A program made the translations under genes and the position numbers. From Burkholderia aenigmatica (GTDB taxonomy: Bacteria > Pseudomonadota > Gammaproteobacteria > Burkholderiales > Burkholderiaceae), in NCBI RefSeq assembly GCF_902499175.1, contig NZ_CABVQC010000034.1, positions 1 through 64,000 of the forward strand: a stretch of 64,000 nt of DNA, given 5' to 3'. Below, one piece after another: positions 26,386 to 34,636 of the stretch. The stretch's first letter is position 1. Each line of letters starts with the position of its first letter. Under the pieces are notes generated by a model, which worked only from the letters and a program-made list of their open reading frames with translations, made no database searches and was not told the origin of the DNA.

Positions 26386-27543
26386 ATGTCCACGTTTTCC
26401 GGCGACGCGCAGAGCGCAGATAAGCACGCGGTTGCGCGCAAGAGTACGTTCGTCAGTATTGTGCTGAATGTCGTGCTTGCGACATTTCAGATCGTCGTCG
26501 GCACGATTGCGCATTCGCAGGCATTGATTGCTGACGGGGTGCATTCGATTTCCGATTTGATCTCGGATTTTGTCGTGCTGGTTGCGAATCGGCATAGCGG
26601 CGCATCGCCGGATGCCGACCACAATTACGGACACAGCCGCTACGAGACCGTCGCATCGCTGTTTCTCGGCGCGATCCTGATCGCGGTCGGCGTCGGCATG
26701 CTCTGGCGGGCCGGCGATCGTCTCGTTAATCTCGAAAACATTCCGGCGGTACATTTTTCCGCGCTGATCGTCGCGCTGACGGTGCTCGTATCGAAAGAAG
26801 CGCTGTTTCGCTACATGCTGCGCGAGGCGCGGCGCGTTCGCTCGGCGATGCTCGTCGCAAACGCATGGCATGCGCGTTCGGATGCCGCGTCGTCGCTCGT
26901 CGTCGCGATCGGCATCGTCGGCAGCCTGGCCGGCGTGAAGCTGCTCGACCCGATCGCGGCGGCGATCGTCGGCTTCATGGTCGCGCGCATGGGCTGGACG
27001 TTCGGCTATGACGCGCTGCAGGACCTCTCCGACCGCGCGCTCGACACGACCGATACGGACGAGATCCGCGCGCTGCTCGCGGCGACGCCCGGCGTACGCG
27101 ACGTGCACGACCTGCGCACGCGCAAGATGGGCGATGCCGCGCTCGTCGATGCGCACATCCTCGTCGATCCGAAAATCTCCGTCTCCGAAGGGCACTACAT
27201 CGCCGAGACCGCGCGTGCGCGCGTGCTGACCGACCCGCGCGTGCTCGACGCATTGATCCACGTCGACCCCGAGAACGACGCGGCGCGCCGTCCGGCGCTC
27301 GCGTTGCCGCCGCGCGGCGAGATCGCGGCACGGCTCGAGGCCGCACTCGCGCAGCGCGGGCTGCACGCGGCGGCGATCAACCTGCATTACCTGAGTACGG
27401 GGCTCGAGATCGACGTGACGCTGGCCTGCGATCCGCACGACACCGATGCGGCGCTGGCCGGCCGGCTCGATGCCGACGCGCTGAAGCGCGAGTTCGGTGC
27501 GCGCCGGATCGGCTTCACGCGCACGATGCCCGCGCAGGCGTGA
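26386..27543 (+). CDS. cation diffusion facilitator family metal transporter
   Basis: The 385-residue inner-membrane protein exports divalent metals by proton antiport. Six transmembrane helices lie in residues about 20-215. The metal-site pairs ADGVHSISDL (helix 2) and HARSDAASS (helix 5) have the HxxxD layout that is usual for iron/zinc/manganese-type CDFs. The cytoplasmic domain follows (about 220-310), with an unusual additional ferredoxin-like tail to 385. Which metal is carried is not resolvable. No metal-responsive regulator is adjacent. Confidence 0.92.
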   Translation: MSTFSGDAQSADKHAVARKSTFVSIVLNVVLATFQIVVGTIAHSQALIADGVHSISDLISDFVVLVANRHSGASPDADHNYGHSRYETVASLFLGAILIAVGVGMLWRAGDRLVNLENIPAVHFSALIVALTVLVSKEALFRYMLREARRVRSAMLVANAWHARSDAASSLVVAIGIVGSLAGVKLLDPIAAAIVGFMVARMGWTFGYDALQDLSDRALDTTDTDEIRALLAATPGVRDVHDLRTRKMGDAALVDAHILVDPKISVSEGHYIAETARARVLTDPRVLDALIHVDPENDAARRPALALPPRGEIAARLEAALAQRGLHAAAINLHYLSTGLEIDVTLACDPHDTDAALAGRLDADALKREFGARRIGFTRTMPAQA

Positions 27544-27591
27544 CCCGCCGCCGGCCACCGCGCCGGCGGGCCGCCAGTGCATGCAGGCGTG

Positions 27592-28062
27592 TTACAGCGG
27601 CAGTTGCGTGTCGAACTTGATCTCGCGCAGCACGACGCTCGTGCGCACCTGCGACACGGCGGGAATCTTGAAGATGCGTTCGTGCAGGAACACGTCGTAG
27701 GCCTTGATGTCCGGCGCGACGATCTTGAGGATGTAATCGGCCTCGCCGGTCGTGCTGTAGCACTCGGTGACTTCCGGGCAGGTCGCGATCTCGCGTTCGA
27801 ACTGCTCGACGCCGCCCTCGTTGTGGCGGGTCAGGTGCACATGCGCGAGCGCGCACACGTGCAGGCCGAGCTTCTCGCAATCGAGCAGCGCCGTGTAGCG
27901 CTGGATCACGCCCGACTGTTCCATGTCCTTGATGCGGCGCCAGCACGGCGTGCTCGACAGGCCGACCTGGTCGGAAATTTCCTGGACCGAACGGCGCGCG
28001 TCGAGCTGCAACAGGCGAAGGATTTTTTGCGAAAAGGAATCGAGCGTCACCTGCGCCTCCAT
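27592..28062 (-). CDS. Lrp/AsnC family transcriptional regulator
   Basis: The 156-residue regulator has an N-terminal winged helix-turn-helix (about 8-55, LLQLDARRSVQEISDQVGLSS then TPCWRRIKDME) and a RAM effector domain (about 70-150, ALAHVHLTRHNEGGVEQFE and GEADYILKIVAPD). The TPCWRRI recognition helix is typical of global Lrp-like or amino-acid-responsive members. No obvious target operon is adjacent; it is convergent with the CDF gene. Confidence 0.92.
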   Translation of the reverse strand: MEAQVTLDSFSQKILRLLQLDARRSVQEISDQVGLSSTPCWRRIKDMEQSGVIQRYTALLDCEKLGLHVCALAHVHLTRHNEGGVEQFEREIATCPEVTECYSTTGEADYILKIVAPDIKAYDVFLHERIFKIPAVSQVRTSVVLREIKFDTQLPL

Positions 28063-28141
28063 GCGGCAGCTACAACACGCTGAATGTTAGAGGGCCGGGA
28101 AAGGAAAGGCAATCTGGCGTCGCGTTGTTGAGCGAGATTCG

Positions 28142-28801
28142 CTAATTTGCTCGTGGATCCGTGGGGATTTGTCCCGCCCCCGCGTTTTCCGACCGATCGG
28201 TGTCCGACACCGCGAGGCCCGCGAGCGCGGCCTGCTGGCGGCGCAGGTCGGCGAGCATGTTGCAGAACAGCGCGCCTTGCTCGATCGCGTCGTCGAGCGC
28301 GACGTGCGTGTGCGGATGGTCGTCGAACCAGTGCTTCGGAAAGCGCGGCTTGATCGCCTTGCGGTACGGCAGGCCCGTCATCGCGAACGCGAGCGTCTTG
28401 ATATCGAGCGCCGACCACGAGAACGGGCAGCGCCCGGCGAAGCGCATCATGTACCAGAACATGAACGTGAAGTCGAAGCCGGCCGGCATCGCGACGAACA
28501 CCGGCTTGCCGGGCAGCGCCTCGACCCAGTCGACGTACGCGACGAGCGCGGCTTCGGGCGCCTGCAGATCCTTCCGGCACGCGGCCCATGCTTCGGGCTC
28601 GGTCTTCCACCACGCTTCCTGCACCGGGTGCGCTTGCGCGCCCGGCAGCGTCTCGAGGTTGGCCGAGAACGTCGCGATCAACTGCTTGTCCTCGGTATAG
28701 GCGGCCGACGCGAAGCTCAGCATCGAGTGCGGGCCGGGAATCGGGCCGTCGGCCTCGACGTCGGTGCTGACGTAGATTTCCGGTATGGCGGTCTGGTTCA
28801 T
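28142..28801 (-). CDS. DnaQ-like 3'-5' exonuclease
   Basis: The 219-residue protein has DEDD-type exonuclease motifs: Exo I STDVEADGP at residues about 12-20, a middle Asp in LDIKTLAFAM, and HVALDDAIEQ (Exo III) near 180. It may act in RNA or DNA end trimming; no polymerase domain is attached. Its ATG overlaps the stop of the upstream metallo-hydrolase gene (ATGA), so the pair is translated together. Confidence 0.85.
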   Translation of the reverse strand: MNQTAIPEIYVSTDVEADGPIPGPHSMLSFASAAYTEDKQLIATFSANLETLPGAQAHPVQEAWWKTEPEAWAACRKDLQAPEAALVAYVDWVEALPGKPVFVAMPAGFDFTFMFWYMMRFAGRCPFSWSALDIKTLAFAMTGLPYRKAIKPRFPKHWFDDHPHTHVALDDAIEQGALFCNMLADLRRQQAALAGLAVSDTDRSENAGAGQIPTDPRAN

Positions 28802-29442
28802 CCGAATACCTTGTCGGACACGAACGGGTTCGTGCGGCGCTCGTCGCCGAACGTCGACACGGGGCCGTGGCCCGGTACGAACGTCACGTCGTCGCCAAGC
28901 GGCCACAGCTTCTCCTTGATCGACCGGACGAGATCCTCGTGATTGCCGCGCGGGAAATCGGTACGGCCGATCGAGCCCGCGAACAGCACGTCGCCGACGA
29001 TCGCGACGCGATGCGCGCGGCTGAAGAACACGACGTGGCCGGGCGTGTGGCCCGGGCAGTGATAGACCTCGAGCGTCTCGTCGCCGAACTGCACGGTGTC
29101 GCCGTCGTTCAGCCAGTGGTCCGGCTCGAAGGTTTCGGCGGCCGGAAAGCCGAAGCGCTCGCTCTGCATCGGCAGCTTCTCGATCCAGAAGCGCTCTTCT
29201 TCCTGCGGCCCCTCGATCGGCACGCCGTAGTGCGTCGCGAGCGTTTTCGCGCCCGCGCAGTGATCGATGTGCCCGTGCGTGAGCAGCACCTTCTCGACCT
29301 GCACGTTCTGTCGCGCGACTTCCTGTTCGATCCGGTCGAGATCGCCGCCCGGATCGACGACGGCGGCGCGGCCCGTCTTTTCGCAGACGAGCAGCGAGCA
29401 GTTTTGCTGGAACGGCGTGACCGGAATGAGCGTGACTTTCAT
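28798..29442 (-). CDS. metallo-beta-lactamase-fold hydrolase, glyoxalase II-like
   Basis: The 214-residue hydrolase carries the zinc-binding signature THGHIDHCAG (about residues 52-61), GHTPGH further on, and a final His in FVPGHGPVS. This is the compact YcbL-like type of glyoxalase-II relatives, shorter than GloB because the C-terminal helical domain is missing. The ATG at 29442 starts the family N-terminus KVTLIPVTPFQQNC. It forms an overlapping pair with the exonuclease gene. Confidence 0.88.
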   Translation of the reverse strand: MKVTLIPVTPFQQNCSLLVCEKTGRAAVVDPGGDLDRIEQEVARQNVQVEKVLLTHGHIDHCAGAKTLATHYGVPIEGPQEEERFWIEKLPMQSERFGFPAAETFEPDHWLNDGDTVQFGDETLEVYHCPGHTPGHVVFFSRAHRVAIVGDVLFAGSIGRTDFPRGNHEDLVRSIKEKLWPLGDDVTFVPGHGPVSTFGDERRTNPFVSDKVFG

Positions 29443-29619
29443 GGAGGCACCGGCGGCTAAAAGGAGCGATTGTACCGGTCGCGCGGGCCGCTTGCCGGTC
29501 GCGCGACGCGCGTCGCGGCGGACGCCTCCGGGCATTCCCGGAGCATGTCGATTGTTACGGCCATAGTGAGAATCAATGGTCCGCAGGGGGTGCTTTTCGG
29601 GTTGACCTTTTGGTTTATG

Positions 29620-29760
29620 TATAATGCGCTCCATTGCACGTGAATTTCACGCAATTCGCTGGTGTTTCGGCCCCGTTAAAAAGGGGCGTCGGAAGCACCG
29701 TCAAGCATCAGCCGCCGGGGAGTCCGGCGGTGTATCCAGCACCGAGATTTCGGTGCTCAC
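29620..29760 (+). ncRNA. candidate structured RNA: four consecutive stem-loops behind a TATAAT box
   Basis: A consensus -10 (TATAAT, 29620-29625) with a GC-rich discriminator is followed within eight bases by four hairpins. SL1 is 29633-29655. SL2 is 29661-29699, with 8 outer pairs and an inner CCCC/GGGG stem. SL3 is 29712-29730, CCGCCGG/CCGGCGG with a 5-base loop. SL4 is 29739-29756, GCACCGA/TCGGTGC with a 4-base loop. No good -35 is seen at 16-18 bases (TTGACC lies only 12 bases upstream). No protein frame here looks real. It could be a small RNA or the start of a long rlpA leader. I could not match it to a known RNA class. Confidence 0.5.
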
Positions 29761-30098
29761 GTCTTGTCCGGCCGGGTGCTGCGCGCCCGCCTGCGGCCCT
29801 GCTGCCGCGCCGCCGGATGAGGCCTGTGCCGCCGTTCCTGTGAGTCGGTCGTTTCGACGCGCGCGAACGTGAAGCCATGTTCGATGGCGGCATGTGGGGT
29901 CTGGTCAGGCTGTTGGGGACAGGTTGCGCCAGACGTGAAAACTAATCAGGACGGTTGCGGCATAGACGAAAGCCGCGCCCATGCTAGCCGCCTGCTCGCA
30001 TCCGAGCGGGGCGTGCACGCATTTGCCGTCCGGGCCGCGTGTCTGCGTTGTGAAGCAGCGTTGTAAGGGAGCGGCCCGAACCAGAAGGCGACACGTCG
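29761..30098 (+). promoter_or_regulatory. region upstream of rlpA with a leader stem-loop
   Basis: No gene is supported. Just before rlpA, GGGCCGC (30032-30038) pairs with GCGGCCC (30071-30077), enclosing a second hairpin CTGC/GCAG (30043-30058). The structure ends 21 bases before the start codon, near the ribosome binding site AGAAGG. Further upstream TGCCGCC and GGCGGCA (about 29830-29892) are also complementary. Confidence 0.4.
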
Positions 30099-30707
30099 AT
30101 GAATTTACGTTTTCCGAGTCGATTCGGAACCATTGCATTGTTTTTTGCGCTGACGGGCTGTGCGGTGCCACCCAGCCAGACCACCGGTAGCGCGAACCAG
30201 AAGAACGCCGTCGACAAGACGGCCGCCGCCGCGAAAGCGGATAGCGACAAGCAGCTGAATTTTGATTCCGCGCTGGCGTCGATGCCGGCTGCCGACAGCA
30301 AGGACGCGAAGAAGTCGTCGCTGGCGGACGCCGAGCCGATCGACGGCAAGGATGTGTCCGATTTCCGCCAGACGGGCCGCGCATCGTGGTACGGGCGGGA
30401 TTTCCACGGCCGCCGCACCGCGAACGGCGAGCGCTTCAACATGAACGCGCTCACCGCCGCGCACCGCACGCTGCCGCTGTCGTCGTACATCAAGGTGACG
30501 AACGCGTCGACCGGCAAGTGGGTCGTCGTGAAGGTCAACGATCGCGGGCCGTACAAGCGCGGCCGCGTGCTCGACCTGTCGTATGCGGCCGCGAAGCTGA
30601 TCGGCCTCGTGCACGCCGGCACGGGCCGCGTGAAGATCGAAGGGCTGTCGCCGCAGGAAGCGCGCGAGGCACGCGACGAAATGTTCGCGTCGATCTCGGC
30701 GAAGTAA
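30099..30707 (+). CDS. rlpA: RlpA-like septal lipoprotein (lytic transglycosylase family)
   Basis: The 202-residue lipoprotein has a signal peptide with lipobox LTGC (Cys at about 21), a charged linker, and a double-psi beta-barrel domain (about 85-180). That domain begins GRASWYGRDFHGRRTANGE and has VKVNDRGPY with the catalytic-type Asp. RlpA proteins cleave denuded glycan strands at the septum in Pseudomonas. Unlike that enzyme there is no C-terminal SPOR domain here, so septal targeting would have to come from elsewhere. Confidence 0.9.
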   Translation: MNLRFPSRFGTIALFFALTGCAVPPSQTTGSANQKNAVDKTAAAAKADSDKQLNFDSALASMPAADSKDAKKSSLADAEPIDGKDVSDFRQTGRASWYGRDFHGRRTANGERFNMNALTAAHRTLPLSSYIKVTNASTGKWVVVKVNDRGPYKRGRVLDLSYAAAKLIGLVHAGTGRVKIEGLSPQEAREARDEMFASISAK

Positions 30708-30732
30708 CACGCAGCGGTCGACCGCTCATGCA

Positions 30733-30765
30733 AAAGGGCTGCCCTCGGGCAGCCCTTTGTCTTTT
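30733..30765 (+). terminator. rho-independent terminator after rlpA
   Basis: Perfect 12-bp stem AAAGGGCTGCCC / GGGCAGCCCTTT with a two-base loop followed by TTTGTCTTTT. It lies between convergent rlpA and rsmI. Confidence 0.9.
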
Positions 30766-30816
30766 CTGCACCGCGCGACGCCGGCGCCGGGTTCCCGGTG
30801 CCGGCCGGCTCGCGCG

Positions 30817-31698
30817 TCAGCCTTCATCCTTCAGTGCGAGCGCTCGCGCGTACAGCGTGTTGCGCGACGCGCCCGTCAGCGCGGCCGCGAGCTTGGCCGC
30901 GCTCTTCACCGGTACCTCTTCCAGCAACAGCTTGAGCAGCGCGTCGTGCGCGGTGTCGTCGGCTTCGCCGTTCGTCTCCGGCGCGCCTTCGACGACCAGC
31001 ACGAATTCGCCGCGCTGCCGGTTCGCATCGCCGGCGAGCCAGGTCTGTCCTTCGGCCAGGGTGCCCTGGAACAACTGCTCGTGTAGCTTGGTGAGTTCGC
31101 GCGCGATCAGCAGCCGGCGCGCGGGGCCGAACGCATCGACGAGCGCGGCGACGGTTTCGGCGATCCGGTGCGGTGCCTCGTAGAACACCAGCGCATACGG
31201 GTGCGACACCAGCGCCTGCAGCGCGGTCGCGCGCTGCTTCGCCTTCGGCGGCAGGAAGCCCGCGAACGTGAACGCGCCGGCCCAGTCGCCGGCCACGCTC
31301 AGCGCGGTCACGGCCGCGCTAGCGCCCGGCAGCGGGATCACCGCGAAGCCGGCGGCGCGCACCGCGTCGACGAGCCGCGCGCCGGGGTCCGAGATGCCGG
31401 GCGTGCCGGCGTCCGATACGTAGGCCACGCGTTCGCCGCCGCGCAGCAGTTCGATCACGCGCTGGGCGGCTTCGCGTTCGTTGTGCTCGTGCACGGCGAT
31501 GAGCGGTTTCGAGATCCCGTAGCGGGCGAGCAGCTGGCCCGTGTTGCGGGTGTCTTCGGCCGCGATGCGGTCGGCGAGGCCGAGCACGTGCAGCGCGCGC
31601 AGCGTGATGTCGGCGGTGTTGCCGATCGGCGTGGCGACCACGTAGAGCGCGGCGGCCGGGTAGTGCTGCGTTTGCGCGAGTTCGAGGAGGGCAGTCAT
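30817..31698 (-). CDS. rsmI: 16S rRNA (cytidine1402-2'-O)-methyltransferase
   Basis: RsmI methylates the ribose of C1402 in the ribosomal P site. The 293-residue protein has the tetrapyrrole-methylase-fold motifs ALYVVATPIGN at the start, DTRNTGQLL, SDAGTPGISDPG and GFLPPKAKQR, and an extended C-terminal helical part. The ATG at 31698 precedes the family N-terminus; CTCC-complement (GGAG-like) is weak. Its start codon shares the CATG tetranucleotide with the divergent yraN start. rsmI next to yraN-diaA-dolP is a conserved neighbourhood in proteobacteria. Confidence 0.95.
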   Translation of the reverse strand: MTALLELAQTQHYPAAALYVVATPIGNTADITLRALHVLGLADRIAAEDTRNTGQLLARYGISKPLIAVHEHNEREAAQRVIELLRGGERVAYVSDAGTPGISDPGARLVDAVRAAGFAVIPLPGASAAVTALSVAGDWAGAFTFAGFLPPKAKQRATALQALVSHPYALVFYEAPHRIAETVAALVDAFGPARRLLIARELTKLHEQLFQGTLAEGQTWLAGDANRQRGEFVLVVEGAPETNGEADDTAHDALLKLLLEEVPVKSAAKLAAALTGASRNTLYARALALKDEG

Positions 31699-32173
31699 GG
31701 CAGGCAATGCGCGCAATCGCGGCGCAAGCGGAACAAGGACGGCATTGTGCCACGCGGCGCCGGCCCGGCCGGGCAACGGGCACGGTTTGCCGCGCGCGGG
31801 CGACAACTTTTCCGGCGCGGCGCGATCCAAACCGGTCGGCGCGGCGTTCGAGCAGCGCGCGCGGCAGTTTCTCGAGCGCCGCGGCCTCGTGTTCGTCGCG
31901 GCGAACGTGACGATGCGCGGCGGCGAGCTCGATCTCGTGATGCGCGAACCCGATGGCATGCTCGTGTTCGTCGAGGTGCGCGCGCGACGCAGCGTCCGGC
32001 ATGGCGGCGCGGCTGCGAGCGTCGGCTGGCGCAAGCAGCGGCGCCTGGTTGCGGCCGCGCTCCAGTTCTGGGCGCGGCACGGCGCCGGTGCCGCGTGCCG
32101 CTTCGACGTCGTCGCGTTCGAGGCCGGCCGGCTCGCGTGGCTGCGCGACGCATTTCGTGCCGACGATGCGTAG
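31697..32173 (+). CDS. yraN: UPF0102 (YraN) family endonuclease-like protein
   Basis: A restriction-endonuclease-fold protein of the UPF0102 family. The core is at residues about 48-150: GAAFEQRARQFLERRGL, then NVTMRGGELDLVMRE with the GE(L/I)D and VFVEVRARR (E-x-K-like) active-site pattern. The role is unproven. As called it is 158 residues; the first 45 are not conserved and the true start may be further in, since the ATG at 31697 lies inside the divergent rsmI start and has no clear ribosome binding site (its apparent AGGAGG belongs to the rsmI region). Confidence 0.85.
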   Translation: MAGNARNRGASGTRTALCHAAPARPGNGHGLPRAGDNFSGAARSKPVGAAFEQRARQFLERRGLVFVAANVTMRGGELDLVMREPDGMLVFVEVRARRSVRHGGAAASVGWRKQRRLVAAALQFWARHGAGAACRFDVVAFEAGRLAWLRDAFRADDA

Positions 32174-32299
32174 CCGCGAGCTGTGACGAGATGTAAAGAG
32201 TTCTTGCCGGACCCCTGGAGAGGGTGCCGGAGTACGGTAAACTCGCCGCACCCACGATGTCGCGCGATGCGTGCCACGCGCCCAGTTCACCAGGAATCG

Positions 32300-32884
32300 A
32301 TGTCAGTCGAACGTATTCAGCAACATTTCCATGACAGCGTCGCGCTTCTCGCCGAAGCGGCCGACGCACTGTCGTTGCCGATCGCAGCCGCGGTCGACGC
32401 GATGTTCGCCGCGCTGGCGAACGGCAACAAGATCGTCGCCTGCGGTGACGGCCTGTCGGCCGCCGCCGCGCACTACCTCGCGGTGTCGCTCGTCGGCGGC
32501 TTCGAACGCGAGCGCCCGGGCCTGCCCGCGATCGCGCTGGCAACCGACGCGTCGCAGGGCGGCCTCGCGGGCGCGGTGTCTGCCGAGCAACTGTTCGCGC
32601 AGCAGGTGCGCGTGCTCGGCCAGACCGGCGACATCCTGCTGGTGCTCGATCCGAGCGGCGCATCGCCGCGCGTGCTGGCGGCGATCGACGAAGCGCACGA
32701 GCGCGAGATGACCGTCGTCGCGCTGACGGGCGGCGCTGGCCATGCGGTCGCCGCCGCGCTGTCCGATACCGATATTCCGATCAGCGTGCCCGCCGTTCGC
32801 GCGGCGCGCATCCACGAAGTCCATCTGCTGACCATCCACTGCCTGTGCGACGGCATCGACGCGATGCTGCTGGGTGAGGATTGA
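32300..32884 (+). CDS. diaA: SIS-domain protein DiaA (GmhA-like)
   Basis: The 194-residue protein is a single sugar-isomerase (SIS) domain with KIVACGDGLSAAAAHYLA and LVLDPSGASPRVLAAI motifs. Sequence and fold are like phosphoheptose isomerase, but its place between yraN and the BON lipoprotein gene is the DiaA position. DiaA binds DnaA and promotes timely initiation in E. coli. Two motif glycines/serines typical of SIS phosphosugar binding (GNGGSA) read GDGLSA here, which suits a non-enzymatic DiaA. Confidence 0.87.
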   Translation: MSVERIQQHFHDSVALLAEAADALSLPIAAAVDAMFAALANGNKIVACGDGLSAAAAHYLAVSLVGGFERERPGLPAIALATDASQGGLAGAVSAEQLFAQQVRVLGQTGDILLVLDPSGASPRVLAAIDEAHEREMTVVALTGGAGHAVAAALSDTDIPISVPAVRAARIHEVHLLTIHCLCDGIDAMLLGED

Positions 32885-32901
32885 ACGAAGGAGAGCCGTC
32901 G

Positions 32902-33702
32902 ATGAATCAAAGCCGCGTCAAACAGACGCTCGTCAGAACCACGCTGCTTGCTGCGCTGACGGCGGGCCTCGCCGTGTCGCTGCAGGGGTGTGTGCTCGGG
33001 GTCGTGGGCGCAGCGGCCGGCGGCGGTGCGCTGATCGCGACCGATCGCCGTACGCTCGGCGCGCAGACGGAAGATCGCGAGATCCAGGTCAAGTCGCTTA
33101 CGCAGATCAACAACGGGCTGCCCGACCAGTCGCACGTGAACGTGACGGTGTACAACCGCCGCGTGCTGCTGACGGGCGAAGTGCCGAACGATGCGTCGAA
33201 GCAGCGCGCCGAGGAGATCGTGCGCAGCATCAACAACGTGAACGGCATCGTCAACGAGCTGTCGGTCGAGCCGGCGTCGTCGCTGTCGTCGCGCGCGAAC
33301 GACTCGTACCTCGAAGGGCGCGTGAAATCCGAGCTGATCGCGACGAAGGGCATCTCGGCGAACTACTACAAGGTCGTCAGCGAACGCGGCAACCTGTACC
33401 TGATGGGGCTCGTGACGGTCGACGAGGGCAATCGCGGCGCGGAAGCCGCCAGCCAGGTGCCGGGCGTCGAGAAGGTCGTGAAGGTGTTCCAGTACGTGAA
33501 GCCGCAGGACGCGCAGGCGCTGCAGGACGCATCGCCCGCGAGCGGCGCATCCGGCGCGCAGGCTGCCGCCGCACCGGCGGATAGCGCGACGGTCGGCGCG
33601 GTGCCCGACGCGTCGGTGCAGTCCACGCCGCTGCAGTCGCCCGCGCCGATTTCGAATTCGTCGAGCGTGCACCCGGGCAACCCGAAGGCACCGTCGCAAT
33701 GA
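32902..33702 (+). CDS. dolP: outer-membrane BON-domain lipoprotein (DolP/YraP-like)
   Basis: The 266-residue lipoprotein has a signal sequence ending in LQGC (Cys about 29), a glycine-rich stretch, then two BON domains (about 65-130, VKSLTQINNGLPDQSHVNVTVYN; and 145-215, VKSELIATKGISANYYKV). DolP supports outer-membrane integrity at division sites. The tail after about 215 is Ala/Pro/Ser-rich and disordered, longer than in E. coli. AAGGAG precedes the ATG; the stop overlaps the cytochrome start. Confidence 0.9.
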   Translation: MNQSRVKQTLVRTTLLAALTAGLAVSLQGCVLGVVGAAAGGGALIATDRRTLGAQTEDREIQVKSLTQINNGLPDQSHVNVTVYNRRVLLTGEVPNDASKQRAEEIVRSINNVNGIVNELSVEPASSLSSRANDSYLEGRVKSELIATKGISANYYKVVSERGNLYLMGLVTVDEGNRGAEAASQVPGVEKVVKVFQYVKPQDAQALQDASPASGASGAQAAAAPADSATVGAVPDASVQSTPLQSPAPISNSSSVHPGNPKAPSQ

Positions 33703-34064
33703 AGAGCAGGCAGATGAAGCAGATGAAACAATGGATGGTGCAGGGCGCCGCGGCCGTGGCGCTGCTGGCGGGTACGTTCGGTGCGGTCGCGCACGCGGAT
33801 GTCGGCGACGGCCTGAAGGTGGCGCGCGGCAACGCGTGCATGGGCTGCCACGCGGTTGACCGCAAGCTCGTCGGCCCGTCGTTCAAGGATGTCGCCGCCC
33901 GCTACAAGGCCGATCCGCAGGCCGTGGCAAAGCTGTCGAAGAAGGTGAAGGAGGGCGGCTCCGGCGTCTGGGGCGCCATTCCGATGCCCGCGCATCCGCG
34001 CATGAGCGACGCCGACGTGCGTTCGGTGGTCGAATGGGTGCTGGCTGGCGCGCCGTCAAAGTAA
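33699..34064 (+). CDS. class I c-type cytochrome, c551/c552-like
   Basis: The 121-residue secreted protein has a signal peptide (cleavage near HA-D at 32-34), one heme site CMGCH (Cys47, Cys50, His51), and a distal Met96 in IPMPAHP. That layout is typical of small periplasmic electron carriers such as c551/c552. The start at 33699 overlaps the dolP stop; an ATG five codons later is equally possible. A role with this neighbourhood is not obvious. Confidence 0.9.
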   Translation: MKSRQMKQMKQWMVQGAAAVALLAGTFGAVAHADVGDGLKVARGNACMGCHAVDRKLVGPSFKDVAARYKADPQAVAKLSKKVKEGGSGVWGAIPMPAHPRMSDADVRSVVEWVLAGAPSK

Positions 34065-34089
34065 CGTTTCAGGGGTGACTTAACCCCTA

Positions 34090-34119
34090 TTGCCAAGCGC
34101 AGAAATGCGTGTGTATGAT
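34090..34119 (+). promoter_or_regulatory. promoter of the tRNA-Ala gene
   Basis: TTGCCA (34090-34095) and TATGAT (34114-34119) with an 18-base spacer, placing the start of transcription a few bases before the tRNA. Confidence 0.6.
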
Positions 34120-34130
34120 GATTGACTGTT

Positions 34131-34229
<99 letters not shown>

Positions 34230-34636
34230 TTTTGGGACAGGAAGGGTAATGCTGCACCGAGTGCAGCGTTGTGTTTCCGCCCGGGCGTACAGCCTTATGC
34301 ATCGCAAACAAAAAGCCGGCCTCGTGCCGGCTTTTTGCTTTTCTGCTCGACATCGGCGTGCGCGCACGTTGCTTCGTCGACTTCCTCTTCAGCCGCTTGT
34401 TTTTCCGCGCGAATCGCTCGATCCCCTCGGGCTACGGCCGGCGCCTCCCCGCGTGATGCCGGAATCCGTCATTTTTAGTCAGATTGTGTCGGCAACCGGC
34501 ATGGATACCCGTAGGGTGCCGAAATATTTCCGTGAATTTGATATGCTCGCTGTCACAAATCGGTAGTGTGACCGTGCCAAGACGCGCGTCGCAAAGCCGA
34601 AGCCAACGGGTCGACAACAATATTGAGAGAACGGCT
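34230..34636 (+). promoter_or_regulatory. left end of the island, upstream of vgrG
   Basis: No gene is supported. It contains a small hairpin (GCTGCACCGAGTGCAGC, about 34251-34267), the terminator at 34310-34341, and below that an AT-richer stretch (34500-34630) expected to hold the vgrG promoter. No integrase remnant was recognised. Confidence 0.5.
34310..34341 (+). terminator. rho-independent terminator at the island's left end
   Basis: AAAAGCCGGC / GCCGGCTTTT stem with a 5-base loop and a T-run. It can stop read-through from the tRNA promoter into vgrG. Confidence 0.85.

Noticed and set aside
29602..29625. TTGACC as -35 partner of the TATAAT box
   Set aside because: The spacer is only 12 bases, too short for a sigma-70 promoter; only the -10 is kept as evidence.
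29620..30098. 6S RNA, tmRNA or RNase P RNA in the gap before rlpA
   Set aside because: I looked for the conserved core segments of these RNAs and did not find them; kept only as an unassigned structured candidate.
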